Counted from the first letter of the stretch, positions 33,594 to 45,155 are shown. The stretch is DNA of 64,000 nt from Collinsella aerofaciens (GCA_905213325.1 CAJMHW010000004.1:1-64000); one strand, 5' to 3'. The notes: generated by a model not told the origin, from the sequence alone. Made by a program: numbers and translations.

Positions 33594-33777
33594 GCTGCGG
33601 CTTGCCCAAGCACGACACCTCGGCGCTCATTCGTCGCTTGCGTACCAAAGTACGCGGCGCTCCTCTTTCGGGCCGATCTGCCGCACTTGGACAACCCTCG
33701 CTTTGTAAGGAATGTTCACAAAGTTGAAGTTTCCACCTGCATCTCTTCGCAGGCTTTCAGTATGAAAGGAGAGCTAG

Positions 33778-36231
33778 ATGCGTGTTTCTTACGACTGGCT
33801 CAAGACCATGATCGATATTCCGGAGGATCCCAAGACCCTTTCGGACGAATATATCCGTACCGGCACCGAGGTCGAGGCGATCGACACCGTGGGCGAGTCC
33901 TTCGACCACGTGGTGACCGCCAAGGTGCTCACCAAGATCCCGCACCCCGATAGCGACCACATGTATGTGTGCTCGGTCGACGTGGGCGACAAGAATCTCG
34001 ACGCCGACGGCAATCCCGCTCCGCTGCAGATCGTCTGCGGCGCGCAGAACTTCGAGGCCGGCGACCACATCGTCACGGCCATGATTGGCGCCGTGCTTCC
34101 CGGCGACGTCAAGATCAAGAAGAGCAAGCTTCGCGGCGTCGTGTCCATGGGCATGAACTGCTCCGCGCGCGAGCTCGGCCTGGGTGGCGACCACTCCGGC
34201 ATTATGATCCTGCCCGAGGATACGCCCTGCGGCATGCCGTTTGCCGAGTACGTGGGCTCGAGCGACACCGTGCTCGACTGTGAGATCACGCCCAACCGTC
34301 CCGACTGCCTGTCCATGATCGGCATGGCCCGCGAGACCGGCGCCATCTTCGACCGCGATTTCCACGTTGAGCTGCCCGCCATCAAGGTCGAGACCGGCCG
34401 CGCGACCGACGACGAGCTTTCCGTCGAGATCGCCGACGAGGGCCTGTGCGACCGCTACGTTGCCCGCATCGTGCGCAACGTCAAGGTCGGCCCGTCGCCA
34501 GACTGGATGGTCAAGCGCCTCAACGCCCTAGGCGTGCGCCCGCACAACAACATCGTCGACATCACCAACTACGTGATGATGCTCACCGGTCAGCCGCTGC
34601 ACGCCTTTGACCTGGACACCTTTGCCGAGCGCGATGGCCACCGTCGTGTGGTGGTTCGTGCCGCCCAGCAGGACGAGAAGTTCACGACGCTCGACGGCGA
34701 GGAGCGCGTGCTCGACGCCGGCATGGGCCTCATCACCGACGGCGAGCGCCCCGTGGCGTTGGCCGGCGTTATGGGTGGCATGGATTCCGAGATCGAGGAC
34801 GATACCGTTGACGTGATGGTCGAGAGCGCCTGCTTCAACGCCGGCCGCACCTCGCACACCAGCCGCGACCTTTCGCTGATCTCCGACGCCTCCATTCGCT
34901 TTGAGCGCCAGGTTGACGAGACCGGCTGCGTGGATGTTGCCAACGTTACCTGCGCGCTGATTGAGGAGATCGCCGGCGGCGAGGTCGCTCCCGGCTATGT
35001 GGACGTGTTCCCCGCGCCCAAGACCATCGACAGCATTAAGCTGCGCCTGGCCCGCGTGCACGCCATCTGCGGTGCCGACATCGAGCCCGACTTTATCGAG
35101 CGCTCGCTCACCCGCCTGGGCTGCACCGTCGAGCGCGACGGCGAGGACTTTATGGTCACGCCGCCGAGCTTCCGTCCCGACCTGCCGCGTGAGATCGACC
35201 TGATCGAGGAGGTTCTGCGCCTGTGGGGCATGGGTCGCGTCACGGCGACCATTCCGGCTGCCAAGAACCACATCGGCGGCCTGACTCGCGAGCAGAAGCT
35301 CACCCGCAAGGTCGGCGAGATCCTGCGCGCCTGCGGCCTCAACGAGACCACGACCTTTGGCTTTGCCGCTCCGGGCGACCTGGAGAAGATCGGCATGTCC
35401 ACCGAGGGCCGCGGCTGCCCCGTGGTGCTCATGAACCCGCTGGTGGCCGAGCAGACCGAGATGCGCCGCTCGCTGCTGCCGGGTCTGCTGCAGTCCGTTG
35501 CCTATAACGAGGCGCACGGTACGCCCAACGTACACCTGTACGAGGTCGGCAGCCTGTTCCATGGCCGCGAGAACGCCAGCCTGCCCAAGGAGACCAAGTC
35601 CGTCGCGGGCGTGCTCTCGGGCCAGTGGAGCGAGCAGTCTTGGAGCATGAAGTACCGCAAGCTGCGTTTCTTCTTTGGCAAGGGCATCGTCGAGGAGCTG
35701 CTCGCCCAGCTGCGCATCGAGAAGGTTCGCTTCCGTCCCGTCGAGGGCGAGGGCTATGCCTTCCTGCAGCCGGGTCGTGCTGCCGAGGTCCTGTCCGGCG
35801 GCACCGTGCTGGGTTGGGTCGGCGAGATCCACCCCGAGGCGCGCGAGGCTATGGGCATTGACGAGGTCGTCGTCGCCTTTGAGCTCGACTTGGATAAGCT
35901 GATCAAGGGCGCCCGCAACCAGGAGAACTACCGTGAGTTCTCGCAGTACCCGGCCGTTGAGCACGACCTCGCTATCGTGGTTGACAACACTGTGACCTGC
36001 GAGGATCTTGAGCGTCGTATTACGAGTGCCGGCGGCAAGCTGCTCGAGGGCGTGCGCCTGTTCGATGTCTACCGCGATCCGGTCCGCATCGGCAAGGGCA
36101 AGAAATCCATGGCCTTTGCGCTTACGTATCGCTCCGACGACCACACGCTCACCAGCGAAGAGGTCGAAAAGGCGCACCAGAAGATCGTCACCAAGGTGTG
36201 CAAGGGCGTAAACGGCGAGGTCCGCGGCTAG
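33778..36231 (+). CDS. pheT: Phenylalanyl-tRNA synthetase beta subunit
   Basis: An 817-residue subunit. Domains in order: short N-terminal cap (MRVSYDWLKTMID), tRNA-binding OB fold (about 40-155, CGAQNFEAGDHIVTAMIGA), B3/4 editing domain (about 210-380), B5 (about 400-470), inactive class II core (about 475-690) and C-terminal ferredoxin-like anticodon-binding domain (FREFSQYPAVEHDLAIVV onward). AAAGGAGAG precedes the ATG. The 184-nt gap after pheS has a small GCGTAC/GTACGC hairpin (33640-33655) and nothing else. Confidence 0.96.
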   Translation: MRVSYDWLKTMIDIPEDPKTLSDEYIRTGTEVEAIDTVGESFDHVVTAKVLTKIPHPDSDHMYVCSVDVGDKNLDADGNPAPLQIVCGAQNFEAGDHIVTAMIGAVLPGDVKIKKSKLRGVVSMGMNCSARELGLGGDHSGIMILPEDTPCGMPFAEYVGSSDTVLDCEITPNRPDCLSMIGMARETGAIFDRDFHVELPAIKVETGRATDDELSVEIADEGLCDRYVARIVRNVKVGPSPDWMVKRLNALGVRPHNNIVDITNYVMMLTGQPLHAFDLDTFAERDGHRRVVVRAAQQDEKFTTLDGEERVLDAGMGLITDGERPVALAGVMGGMDSEIEDDTVDVMVESACFNAGRTSHTSRDLSLISDASIRFERQVDETGCVDVANVTCALIEEIAGGEVAPGYVDVFPAPKTIDSIKLRLARVHAICGADIEPDFIERSLTRLGCTVERDGEDFMVTPPSFRPDLPREIDLIEEVLRLWGMGRVTATIPAAKNHIGGLTREQKLTRKVGEILRACGLNETTTFGFAAPGDLEKIGMSTEGRGCPVVLMNPLVAEQTEMRRSLLPGLLQSVAYNEAHGTPNVHLYEVGSLFHGRENASLPKETKSVAGVLSGQWSEQSWSMKYRKLRFFFGKGIVEELLAQLRIEKVRFRPVEGEGYAFLQPGRAAEVLSGGTVLGWVGEIHPEAREAMGIDEVVVAFELDLDKLIKGARNQENYREFSQYPAVEHDLAIVVDNTVTCEDLERRITSAGGKLLEGVRLFDVYRDPVRIGKGKKSMAFALTYRSDDHTLTSEEVEKAHQKIVTKVCKGVNGEVRG

Positions 36232-36352
36232 GTCCTGCGCCGGATATAGACCAGCGTCGGCTGCCGCCGAGTCTTACGTGACTGCTGTTTTCGGTATAAG
36301 GCACCGTTGAGCCTTCATATATGACACGCGCATTACATAACGGCGTGCTGCT

Positions 36353-36419
36353 TTGTCGGCAGTGCGCCGTTTTGCTATGATAGCCCGCGGCGTGTTACGA
36401 ATCTGACAATGCGTAACAC
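36353..36419 (+). promoter_or_regulatory. Promoter with NikR-type operator before the Ni/Co transporter
   Basis: TTGTCG (36353-36358), 17 nt, TATGAT (36376-36381). Just downstream GTGTTAC (36392-36398), 14 nt, GTAACAC (36413-36419) is a perfect inverted repeat that matches the GTGTTAC-N13/14-GTAACAC box reported for NikR in several non-enteric lineages. Its position over the expected transcription start implies nickel-dependent repression. Confidence 0.75.
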
Positions 36420-36476
36420 TGACAAGGTGATTCAAGCGGCGTTGCAATTCTGTGCGTCGATAACCGGGAGGCGTAT

Positions 36477-37562
36477 ATGCACATTCCAGATAACTACCTG
36501 TCCCCGCAGACCGATGCCGTTATGGCGGTGGCGATGGTGCCCGTTTGGGTCCATTGCATCAAAAAGGTACGCGCCACGCTCGATCGCGAGCACATGGCTT
36601 TCCTGGGCATCTGCGCTGCGTTCTCCTTCTTGCTCATGATGTTTAACGTGCCGCTGCCCGGCGGCACCACGGGTCACGCCGTCGGCGGTGCACTCATCGC
36701 GCTGCTGCTGGGCCCCGAGGCCGCGGCCATTGCGGTTTCGGTCGCACTGGCACTGCAGGCGCTGCTGTTTGGCGACGGCGGCATCCTGTCCTTTGGAGCC
36801 AACTGCTTTAACATGGCATTTGTGCTGCCGTTTGTGGCAGCCATCGTGTTCCGTGCGCTCAACGGCCGCCTGCACGACAAGAGCTGGGGCACTTCGGTTT
36901 CTGCCATCGTGAGCGGCTGGATCGGCTTGTGCGTGGCTGCCCTGTGCGCTGCCATCGAGTTCGGCATTCAGCCGATGCTCTTCACCAACGCCTCGGGTGC
37001 CCCGCTATACTGCCCCTTCCCGCTGTCTGTTTCCATTCCGGCCATGTTGATTCCGCACATGCTGGTAGCCGGTGTGGTCGAGGGCGTGGCGACTGCCGCG
37101 ATCTACGGCTTTATCAAGAAGACGGCGCCGGGCGTTATCGTCGGCCCCGAAGCCGCCGATGGACAGCTTACTGCCGAGGGCGCAGCCGCCAAGAAGACCT
37201 CGCTGGTCCCCACGCTCATCCTGGTCGCCGTGCTTGTCGTGGCCACGCCGCTGGGCCTGCTGGCCACGGGTGACGCATGGGGCGAGTGGGACGCCGAGGG
37301 CGCCGCGACCGCCGTTCAGGAGGCTGGTGACGACAGTCTGCAGACTTCGGTTGGCCTCGATACTCCGACCTTTGCCGATGTCCTGCCCACGGGCGATTAT
37401 CTGCAGGCCTATTCCGAGGAGCAGGGCCTTGACTTTGCCGGTCAGGCTGCCATGTATATCCTGTCCGGCGTGATTGGCGTGGCGGTGCTCACCATCGCAT
37501 TCCGCCTGATCTCGCTGACGGTTAAGGAAAGCGGTGCTCATGGCAATAGCCGAGCTGCCTAG
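36477..37562 (+). CDS. Nickel/cobalt ECF transporter substrate-binding subunit, CbiM/NikMN fusion
   Basis: A 361-residue membrane protein. The N-terminus MHIPDNYLSP carries the conserved metal-binding His2 of CbiM/NikM; six or seven helices follow. After a linker, a C-terminal PDGLE/NikN-type segment (about 245-350, including LGLLATGDAWGEW and FADVLPTGDY) replaces a separate small subunit, the arrangement common in nickel-type systems. GGGAGG precedes the ATG. It forms an operon with cbiQ (overlap 23 nt) and cbiO. The NikR-type box upstream favours nickel over cobalt. Confidence 0.9.
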   Translation: MHIPDNYLSPQTDAVMAVAMVPVWVHCIKKVRATLDREHMAFLGICAAFSFLLMMFNVPLPGGTTGHAVGGALIALLLGPEAAAIAVSVALALQALLFGDGGILSFGANCFNMAFVLPFVAAIVFRALNGRLHDKSWGTSVSAIVSGWIGLCVAALCAAIEFGIQPMLFTNASGAPLYCPFPLSVSIPAMLIPHMLVAGVVEGVATAAIYGFIKKTAPGVIVGPEAADGQLTAEGAAAKKTSLVPTLILVAVLVVATPLGLLATGDAWGEWDAEGAATAVQEAGDDSLQTSVGLDTPTFADVLPTGDYLQAYSEEQGLDFAGQAAMYILSGVIGVAVLTIAFRLISLTVKESGAHGNSRAA

Positions 37563-38376
37563 CTGGCTTGCGGCCGAGGAGCGATATGAGCCCGTGGGGG
37601 CTCGGCATCGTGTGATGCAAAAGAATGTCCTGCACCTGGCGAGCCTGCTTGAGCGGGTTCGCCTGGGTGGAGGCGCGCACGAGGGCGGGTCGATGGTCGA
37701 CCGCGCCCTTTCTTGCGTTTCGGCTCCGGTGCGCCTGGTGGGGATGTTCGTTTGCGTCCTGTGCGTGTGTCTGACGCAGAGCCCTCTGTACCTCATGTTG
37801 ATGGCGGCTATCGCGCTGGTGCTCGTTGCCGTGCGCCCCGTACGCGGGCTGCGGGCAACCTTTGTGCCGGCGCTTGGCGCTGCAGGGCTCGCGGTGGTTC
37901 TGGTACTGCTCGCCTTGCTGCTGGACACTTCTGCCGCGGGCGCCATGCTCAAGATCGCGCTCAAGACGTTTATTAATGTGTCGCTGGTGCTGGGTGTTTC
38001 GTGGACGCTCACCTGGAGCCGCATGTCGGCGGCGCTCAAAATGCTGCACCTGCCCGACGAGGTTATCTTTACGTTTGATATGGCGCTCAAGCATATTGAG
38101 GTGCTGGGACGCACGGCGCACGATCTGTGCGAATCGGTCATGCTGCGCAGCGTCGGTTCCGCGCCTGCGGGTTTTTCGCGCACCGATTCGCTGGCGGGTA
38201 TCATGGGCATGACGTTTATCAAGGCGATGGAATGCAGCCGCGCGATGGACGAGGCCATGCTGTGTCGCGGCTTCGCCGGCGTGTATCCGGCGCTTGCACG
38301 GAGCGGCTTTGGCTGGCACGATGCGGTTTACGCGGCCGTTGTGGCGTTGCTCGCCGTGTTGTGCGCGGTGCTGTAG
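37540..38376 (+). CDS. cbiQ: ECF transporter transmembrane subunit CbiQ/NikQ
   Basis: A 278-residue transmembrane (T) component with four or five helices in the middle (VGMFVCVLCVCLTQSPLYLM and following) and the cytoplasmic coupling region containing MLHLPDEVIFTFDMAL and the Ala-Arg-Gly-like part AMLCRGFAG. It overlaps the 3' end of the CbiM gene; ATG 37540 (AAGGAAAG upstream) is preferred to GTG 37534. It couples ATP hydrolysis by CbiO to metal transport. Confidence 0.88.
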   Translation: MAIAELPSWLAAEERYEPVGARHRVMQKNVLHLASLLERVRLGGGAHEGGSMVDRALSCVSAPVRLVGMFVCVLCVCLTQSPLYLMLMAAIALVLVAVRPVRGLRATFVPALGAAGLAVVLVLLALLLDTSAAGAMLKIALKTFINVSLVLGVSWTLTWSRMSAALKMLHLPDEVIFTFDMALKHIEVLGRTAHDLCESVMLRSVGSAPAGFSRTDSLAGIMGMTFIKAMECSRAMDEAMLCRGFAGVYPALARSGFGWHDAVYAAVVALLAVLCAVL

Positions 38377-38420
38377 CGCGGACGGTCGAACCGTTGATGT
38401 GAGTAGGGAAGGGCGACGTT

Positions 38421-39191
38421 TTGGCAAACGATACGAATAACGCGATGGGTGCGAGCGGTGCTGCCGGCGCCGAGGTCACGCCGCTCATCGAGTTTCGCGA
38501 CGTGGTGTTTTCCTATGCGGGTCATACGGTGGTCGATGGCGTTTCATTGCAGGTGAACCGTGGAGAGCTCGTTGCTCTGCTTGGTCCTAACGGCTGCGGC
38601 AAGACGACGATTATGCGTCTTATCAACGGCCTTGAGCTTGCGGACGCGGGTGCGTACCTGTTCGACGGGCATGCGGTCGATGCGGCGTTTCTAAAGGATT
38701 CTGCGGCCGCTCAGCGTTTTCATCAGCGCGTGGGCTTTGTGTTCCAGAATGCCGACGCCCAGCTGTTCTGCGCTACGGTGGGCGAGGAAGTTGCTTTTGG
38801 TCCCGCGCAGATGGGGCTGCCGGCAGACGAGCTCGAGCGCCGCGTGCGCGATGCCATGGAGCTGTTCCAGGTTGCCGACCTTGTCGACGTCTCTCCCTAT
38901 CAGCTCTCGGGCGGGCAAAAGAAGCGTGTGGCGCTGGCGGCAGTTGTATCGATGAACCCCGATATCCTAGTGCTCGATGAGCCCACCAATGGGCTCGACG
39001 AGGATTCATGCGACATCGTGGTCAACTTCTTGCTGGCCTACGTCGCGGCGGGTAAGACGGTCTTGATGAGCACGCATCACCAGGATTTGGTGCGACGCCT
39101 GGGTGCCCGTGCAATCTATATCGATCGATATCACCATGTGGTCGAGGCGCCTTCGCCGTCGTATGGAACCGAAAGCGGTACTACGGACTAG
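38421..39191 (+). CDS. cbiO: ECF transporter ATPase CbiO/NikO
   Basis: A 256-residue ABC ATPase: Walker A LLGPNGCGKTTIMRL, Q-loop VGFVFQNADAQLF, signature YQLSGGQKKRVALA, Walker B ILVLDEPTNGLD, switch His in STHHQDL. The start is TTG 38421 with AAGGG upstream; the first 25 residues are a non-conserved tail (MANDTNNAMGASGAAGAE), so ATG 38445 is an alternative. Third gene of the metal-transport operon. Confidence 0.92.
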   Translation: MANDTNNAMGASGAAGAEVTPLIEFRDVVFSYAGHTVVDGVSLQVNRGELVALLGPNGCGKTTIMRLINGLELADAGAYLFDGHAVDAAFLKDSAAAQRFHQRVGFVFQNADAQLFCATVGEEVAFGPAQMGLPADELERRVRDAMELFQVADLVDVSPYQLSGGQKKRVALAAVVSMNPDILVLDEPTNGLDEDSCDIVVNFLLAYVAAGKTVLMSTHHQDLVRRLGARAIYIDRYHHVVEAPSPSYGTESGTTD

Positions 39192-39259
39192 TTGCTGCGT
39201 AGAGCGTGCGTAGCCGCCCGCGCGGCTTTGCCGTGATGGTATAGTTATCCAGGTTTTTT

Positions 39260-40120
39260 ATGGGGGTGGCTATGCCAAGTTGGAACATTCATATCGCTCA
39301 GACGGAGCGTTTGCTGGAGCGCACCGGTGCACTTGCCAATAGCGTGCGCGACCGCAATGCCTTTTTGTTTGGCTGCGTGGTTCCGGATATTTTCGTGGGC
39401 TATATGGTCCCTGGCATCGCCGATCCCATCCCGTACCGCATTACGCACTTTGCCAAGCCCGAGCCTATCCCTAAGCCGCGTGAGCACGAGTTCTGGGATA
39501 CCTATGTGGCACCGTTGCTTAAAAGTTCGCCCACCGGTGCGCCAGCCGCGGCGACCTCGATTATCGAGGAGCGCGAGCGACTGAATCGCGTGCACTATCC
39601 CCAGCGCTACAGGGATGCTGAGCCGGTTGTCGGTCCCGGCGCTCGTGAGTTCTCGCTTGCGTCCGAAGATGTGGCGCAGTCGTTGCTCGATTTGACACTG
39701 GGTGTCTGGTCGCATCTGGTGGCCGATACCGTATGGAATACGCGCGTGAATCAGTACCTGGAGGCGCACGGCGGCAAGCCGTGCGAGGAGTTCCGCATTA
39801 AAAAGCAAGGCGACTTTGACTGGTTTGGCAAGACGCTGGGCATCGTTTCCATCCCGCGTGCGACCGATCGCCTGTATACCGCTGCGACGTGTTTTGGGCA
39901 GTATCCCATCCATAAGGAGTATGTGCTCAAGACCATCGGCGTCATGCACGAGATCGTGCGCGAAAACCCCGGCGAGCCCGATCATCCGCCGTATCGCTTG
40001 CTAACCGAGGAGTTTTTCGATGCAACGTTTACCGAGGTCGTCGAGCTGACCGAGGCGGGCTTTGCGGCTCGCGTTGCTGCTTCTGACGTTCCCGCAGTCC
40101 CCCTGATCGCTAGCTGCTAG
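39260..40120 (+). CDS. Zinc-dependent phospholipase C-like protein
   Basis: A 286-residue cytoplasmic protein resembling the zinc-dependent phospholipase C/S1-P1 nuclease fold family (PF00882): an early His/Trp segment PSWNIHIAQTERLL, FGCVVPDIF with Asp, YRITHFAKPE and LGVWSHLVADTVWN with His and Asp spaced as metal ligands. No signal peptide is seen. Two starts are possible, ATG 39260 and ATG 39272 (MPSWNIH); the second has GGGGGTGG close by. The true substrate is unknown. Its stop overlaps a gene remnant on the other strand. Confidence 0.6.
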   Translation: MGVAMPSWNIHIAQTERLLERTGALANSVRDRNAFLFGCVVPDIFVGYMVPGIADPIPYRITHFAKPEPIPKPREHEFWDTYVAPLLKSSPTGAPAAATSIIEERERLNRVHYPQRYRDAEPVVGPGAREFSLASEDVAQSLLDLTLGVWSHLVADTVWNTRVNQYLEAHGGKPCEEFRIKKQGDFDWFGKTLGIVSIPRATDRLYTAATCFGQYPIHKEYVLKTIGVMHEIVRENPGEPDHPPYRLLTEEFFDATFTEVVELTEAGFAARVAASDVPAVPLIASC

Positions 40121-40221
40121 CCGGCCGGCTTAACGGAGAACAGTTCATCCCAATTGACCAACAGCTCCCGCCGCAGGGCATCTTCGGTGGTACGCTCGGC
40201 ATCGGAAAGGTTCGCGACTGA
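40117..40221 (-). pseudogene. Possible 3' remnant of a lost gene
   Basis: The minus strand encodes about 34 residues (…NLSDAERTTEDALRREL, then LVNWDELFSVKPAG) with normal amino-acid character and codon use, ending in TAG at 40117-40119. A TGA directly upstream (40222-40224) and the absence of any start codon indicate a truncated C-terminus. I cannot name the parent family. Confidence 0.3.
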
Positions 40222-40254
40222 TCACAAATCGATGAAGCGGCATATGAAGTAGGT

Positions 40255-40295
40255 CCTAAAAAAGGGCCCGGAAGGCAAAGCCTTCCGGGCCCTTT
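40255..40295 (-). terminator. Terminator of pyruvate kinase gene
   Basis: AAAGGGCCCGGAAGG (40261-40275) and CCTTCCGGGCCCTTT (40281-40295) pair perfectly; the A run at 40257-40263 gives a T run on the minus strand. Confidence 0.9.
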
Positions 40296-40323
40296 GCAAT
40301 GCAAGTGTGCTTGCAAGTGCGAT

Positions 40324-41784
40324 TTAGCGCACCTGAGCGACGTAAGCGACGTTGGTCGAGGAGACCTTGTCCTCGAGCTGGACGCTCATGCGGGGATCGC
40401 CGGCGGTGGCGACGGTCAGATCGCCGGCCTCGACGTAGCCGAGCTCCTTAGCGGTCTCGATCGCCTTGACGATCGTGCCGTTGACGGTGCCCTGGGTAAT
40501 CTCGGCCTGGTGCGGGATAACGCCCCAGTACATAATCATTTGCTGGACGGCCCACTCGTGGCGGGAGAACGCGCAGATCGGCATGTTGGGACGGAAGTGC
40601 GAGATCAGGCGAGCGGTACGACCGGTGGTCGTCGGCACGGTGATGCACTTGGCGCCAACGGTGGTAGCCATGTTCACAGCGGACATACCCACAACGTTGT
40701 TGACGACGCGGGTGCCGTGAGCATCGGCCGGAACCTCGAGCGGAGCGTGAGCCGGGAGGTACTTCTCGGTCTCGAGAGCAATGCTGGCCTGCATCTTGAC
40801 GGCCTCGACCGGGTACTTACCGGCAGCGGACTCGCCGGACAGCATAACGGCGTCGGTGCCGTCGTAAATGGCGTTAGCAACGTCGGCAACCTCGGCGCGC
40901 GTCGGGCGCGGGTTCTGCTGCATGGAGTCGAGCATCTGCGTAGCGGTGATAACGGGCTTGTAGGCCGCGTTGCACTTGGCGATGATCTCCTTCTGGATGT
41001 GCGGAACGAGCTCGGGCTTGATCTCGATGCCCAGGTCGCCACGGGCGACCATGATGCCGTCGGAAGCCTCGAGGATCTCGTCGAAGTTCTCGACGCCCAG
41101 GGCGCACTCGATCTTCGGGAAGATCGTCACGTGCTCGCCACCGTTCTCGCGGCAAAGCTCGCGGATGCCGCGGACGGACTCGCCGTCACGGATGAAGGAA
41201 GTGGCGATGTAGTCGATGTTCTCGGTCAGGCCAAAGAGGATGTCCTGACGATCGCGCTCGGTGATGGCGGGCAGAGAGATGTTGACGTTGGGCATGTTGA
41301 CGCCCTTGCGCTCGCCGATCAGGCCGTCGTTCTTAACGACGCAGGTCATGTCCTGGCCGTCGACGGACTCGACCTCGAGGGCAACCAGGCCGTCATCGAT
41401 CAGGATGAGGGAGCCCTTCTCGACCTCGGAGGGCAGGGCCAGGTAGTCGAGGGAGATGTGCTCAGCGGTGCCGTGGAAATCCTCGGACGTGGGCTGAGCG
41501 GTGACGACGATCTTGTCGCCGGTCTTGACGGCAACCTTCTTGCCGTCGACCAGAAGGCCGGTGCGGACCTCGGGGCCCTTGGTGTCGAGCAGGATGCCGA
41601 CGGGCAGACCGAGCTCCTTGGAAATACGACGGACGCGCTCGATGCGACCGTGGTGCTCGTCGTAGGATCCGTGCGAGAAGTTAAAACGGGCGACGTTCAT
41701 GCCCGCCTTGATCATCTCACGGATGGTCTCGTCGCTATCGCAGGCGGGACCCATGGTGCATACAATCTTAGTGCGCTTGTACAT
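40324..41784 (-). CDS. pyk: Pyruvate kinase
   Basis: A 486-residue glycolytic enzyme that makes pyruvate and ATP from PEP and ADP. N-terminal KRTKIVCTMGPACDS, substrate-contacting Arg in NVARFNFSHGSYDEH, LLDTKGPEVRTG, catalytic Lys in IFPKIEC (the family usually has KIE), metal site VARGDLGIEI, and TQMLDSM are all present. There is no C-terminal PEP-utiliser domain. The ATG is at 41782-41784 with GGAGG upstream, and TATAAT on the minus strand (41848-41853) is a likely -10. Confidence 0.96.
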   Translation of the reverse strand: MYKRTKIVCTMGPACDSDETIREMIKAGMNVARFNFSHGSYDEHHGRIERVRRISKELGLPVGILLDTKGPEVRTGLLVDGKKVAVKTGDKIVVTAQPTSEDFHGTAEHISLDYLALPSEVEKGSLILIDDGLVALEVESVDGQDMTCVVKNDGLIGERKGVNMPNVNISLPAITERDRQDILFGLTENIDYIATSFIRDGESVRGIRELCRENGGEHVTIFPKIECALGVENFDEILEASDGIMVARGDLGIEIKPELVPHIQKEIIAKCNAAYKPVITATQMLDSMQQNPRPTRAEVADVANAIYDGTDAVMLSGESAAGKYPVEAVKMQASIALETEKYLPAHAPLEVPADAHGTRVVNNVVGMSAVNMATTVGAKCITVPTTTGRTARLISHFRPNMPICAFSRHEWAVQQMIMYWGVIPHQAEITQGTVNGTIVKAIETAKELGYVEAGDLTVATAGDPRMSVQLEDKVSSTNVAYVAQVR

Positions 41785-42078
41785 TCAGACCTCCATCTGA
41801 CATCGTCTTGCGCTGATAGATAAACCATAAGAAATAAAACTGAGATGATTATAACGAAATGACGACCGAATACCCCAAAAAATCGACCGTATGCCGAATT
41901 AGAAGTTCATTTTTTGCGGTAAAAACGGTATATGAAAAAACTTTATCAACCGTTCTGACCGCTGCTATCTGGGCGATATTTCAGTTTGAAGATGCGCCGA
42001 AGAAAAAACGTTTTATCAATGTTGAGCATCACACGGTCTGCATCGTTGCACTCGAGCCGTGTTTCCAATTGGAATGTT
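41785..42078. other. AT-rich intergenic stretch with pyk promoter
   Basis: Clearly more AT-rich than its surroundings, with several A/T runs and repeated TTTATCAA. The pyk -10 is at 41848-41853 (minus). A 75-codon open frame (41859-42086, plus) lacks a ribosome binding site and homology and is not called. Nothing else is recognisable. Confidence 0.5.
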
Positions 42079-42220
42079 TTGGCTAGACGCGCCGCTTTGG
42101 GGTACCATAGCCCCACTATCAACTGCCGCTCAGCACGGCAGCCTTGATGAGCCCTTGCCCTTCTCCTGGGAATTATGATCGGGCATCAATCTGCTGAGTG
42201 GCCCGAATCCCAGGAGGGGA
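42079..42220 (+). promoter_or_regulatory. Structured leader RNA of the Ca2+ ATPase gene with kissing loops
   Basis: TTGGCT (42079-42084), 18 nt, TACCAT (42103-42108) is a plausible promoter. Hairpin 1: CTGCCG/CGGCAG (42123-42128, 42136-42141) with loop CTCAGCA. Hairpin 2: CTCCTGGGA (42163-42171) with TCCCAGGAG (42208-42216), then TCGGGC (42179-42184) with GCCCGA (42201-42206); its apical loop contains TGCTGAG (42192-42198), the exact complement of loop 1. Stem 2 buries AGGAGG of the ribosome binding site. Class not recognised. Confidence 0.7.
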
Positions 42221-42226
42221 CTCTAT

Positions 42227-44908
<2,682 letters not shown>

Positions 44909-44917
44909 CGTACCTGT

Positions 44918-45016
44918 CCGGGCCCTACCGCCTGCGGGGTTTCCACGGGCACGTCCTCGCCGCTTTGCGGCTGCGGGATGTGCCCTTAGGAAACCCCTCC
45001 CGGCGGGCGGGCCCTG
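44918..45016. repeat. About 97-nt imperfect hairpin after the Ca2+ ATPase gene
   Basis: Nested pairs: GGGCCC (44920-44925) with GGGCCC (45009-45014), GGGGTTTCC (44936-44944) with GGAAACCCC (44989-44997), GGGCAC (44947-44952) with GTGCCC (44980-44985), and a small CCGC/GCGG tip. No strong U-tract. Could act as terminator or as another palindromic element. Confidence 0.6.
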
Positions 45017-45155
45017 CGGTATCCTTGCTGGCTTTTCTCCCGTGCGGATGAAAAGGGCTGAGGGAAAGTTTGTGAGCTGGTCGGGCTTTGCCCGGCCAGC
45101 TCTTTTTGATTTAAAATACCTGCTCAGTTGTGATTTGTGGTGCTGGGAGGCGTTT

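Noticed and set aside
36232..36476. Cobalamin or NiCo riboswitch before the CbiM gene
   Set aside because: No B12 box or four-way junction pattern; the interval is explained by a promoter and a NikR-type inverted repeat.
40324..41823. 500-codon plus-strand frame opposite pyruvate kinase
   Set aside because: It is the antisense shadow of a clear pyk gene and typical of GC-rich codon bias; the peptide has low-complexity Gly/Asp/Leu character.
41859..42086. 75-codon open frame in the pyk/Ca2+ ATPase gap
   Set aside because: No ribosome binding site, AT-rich sequence unlike local genes, no recognisable domain, and it would run into the ATPase promoter.
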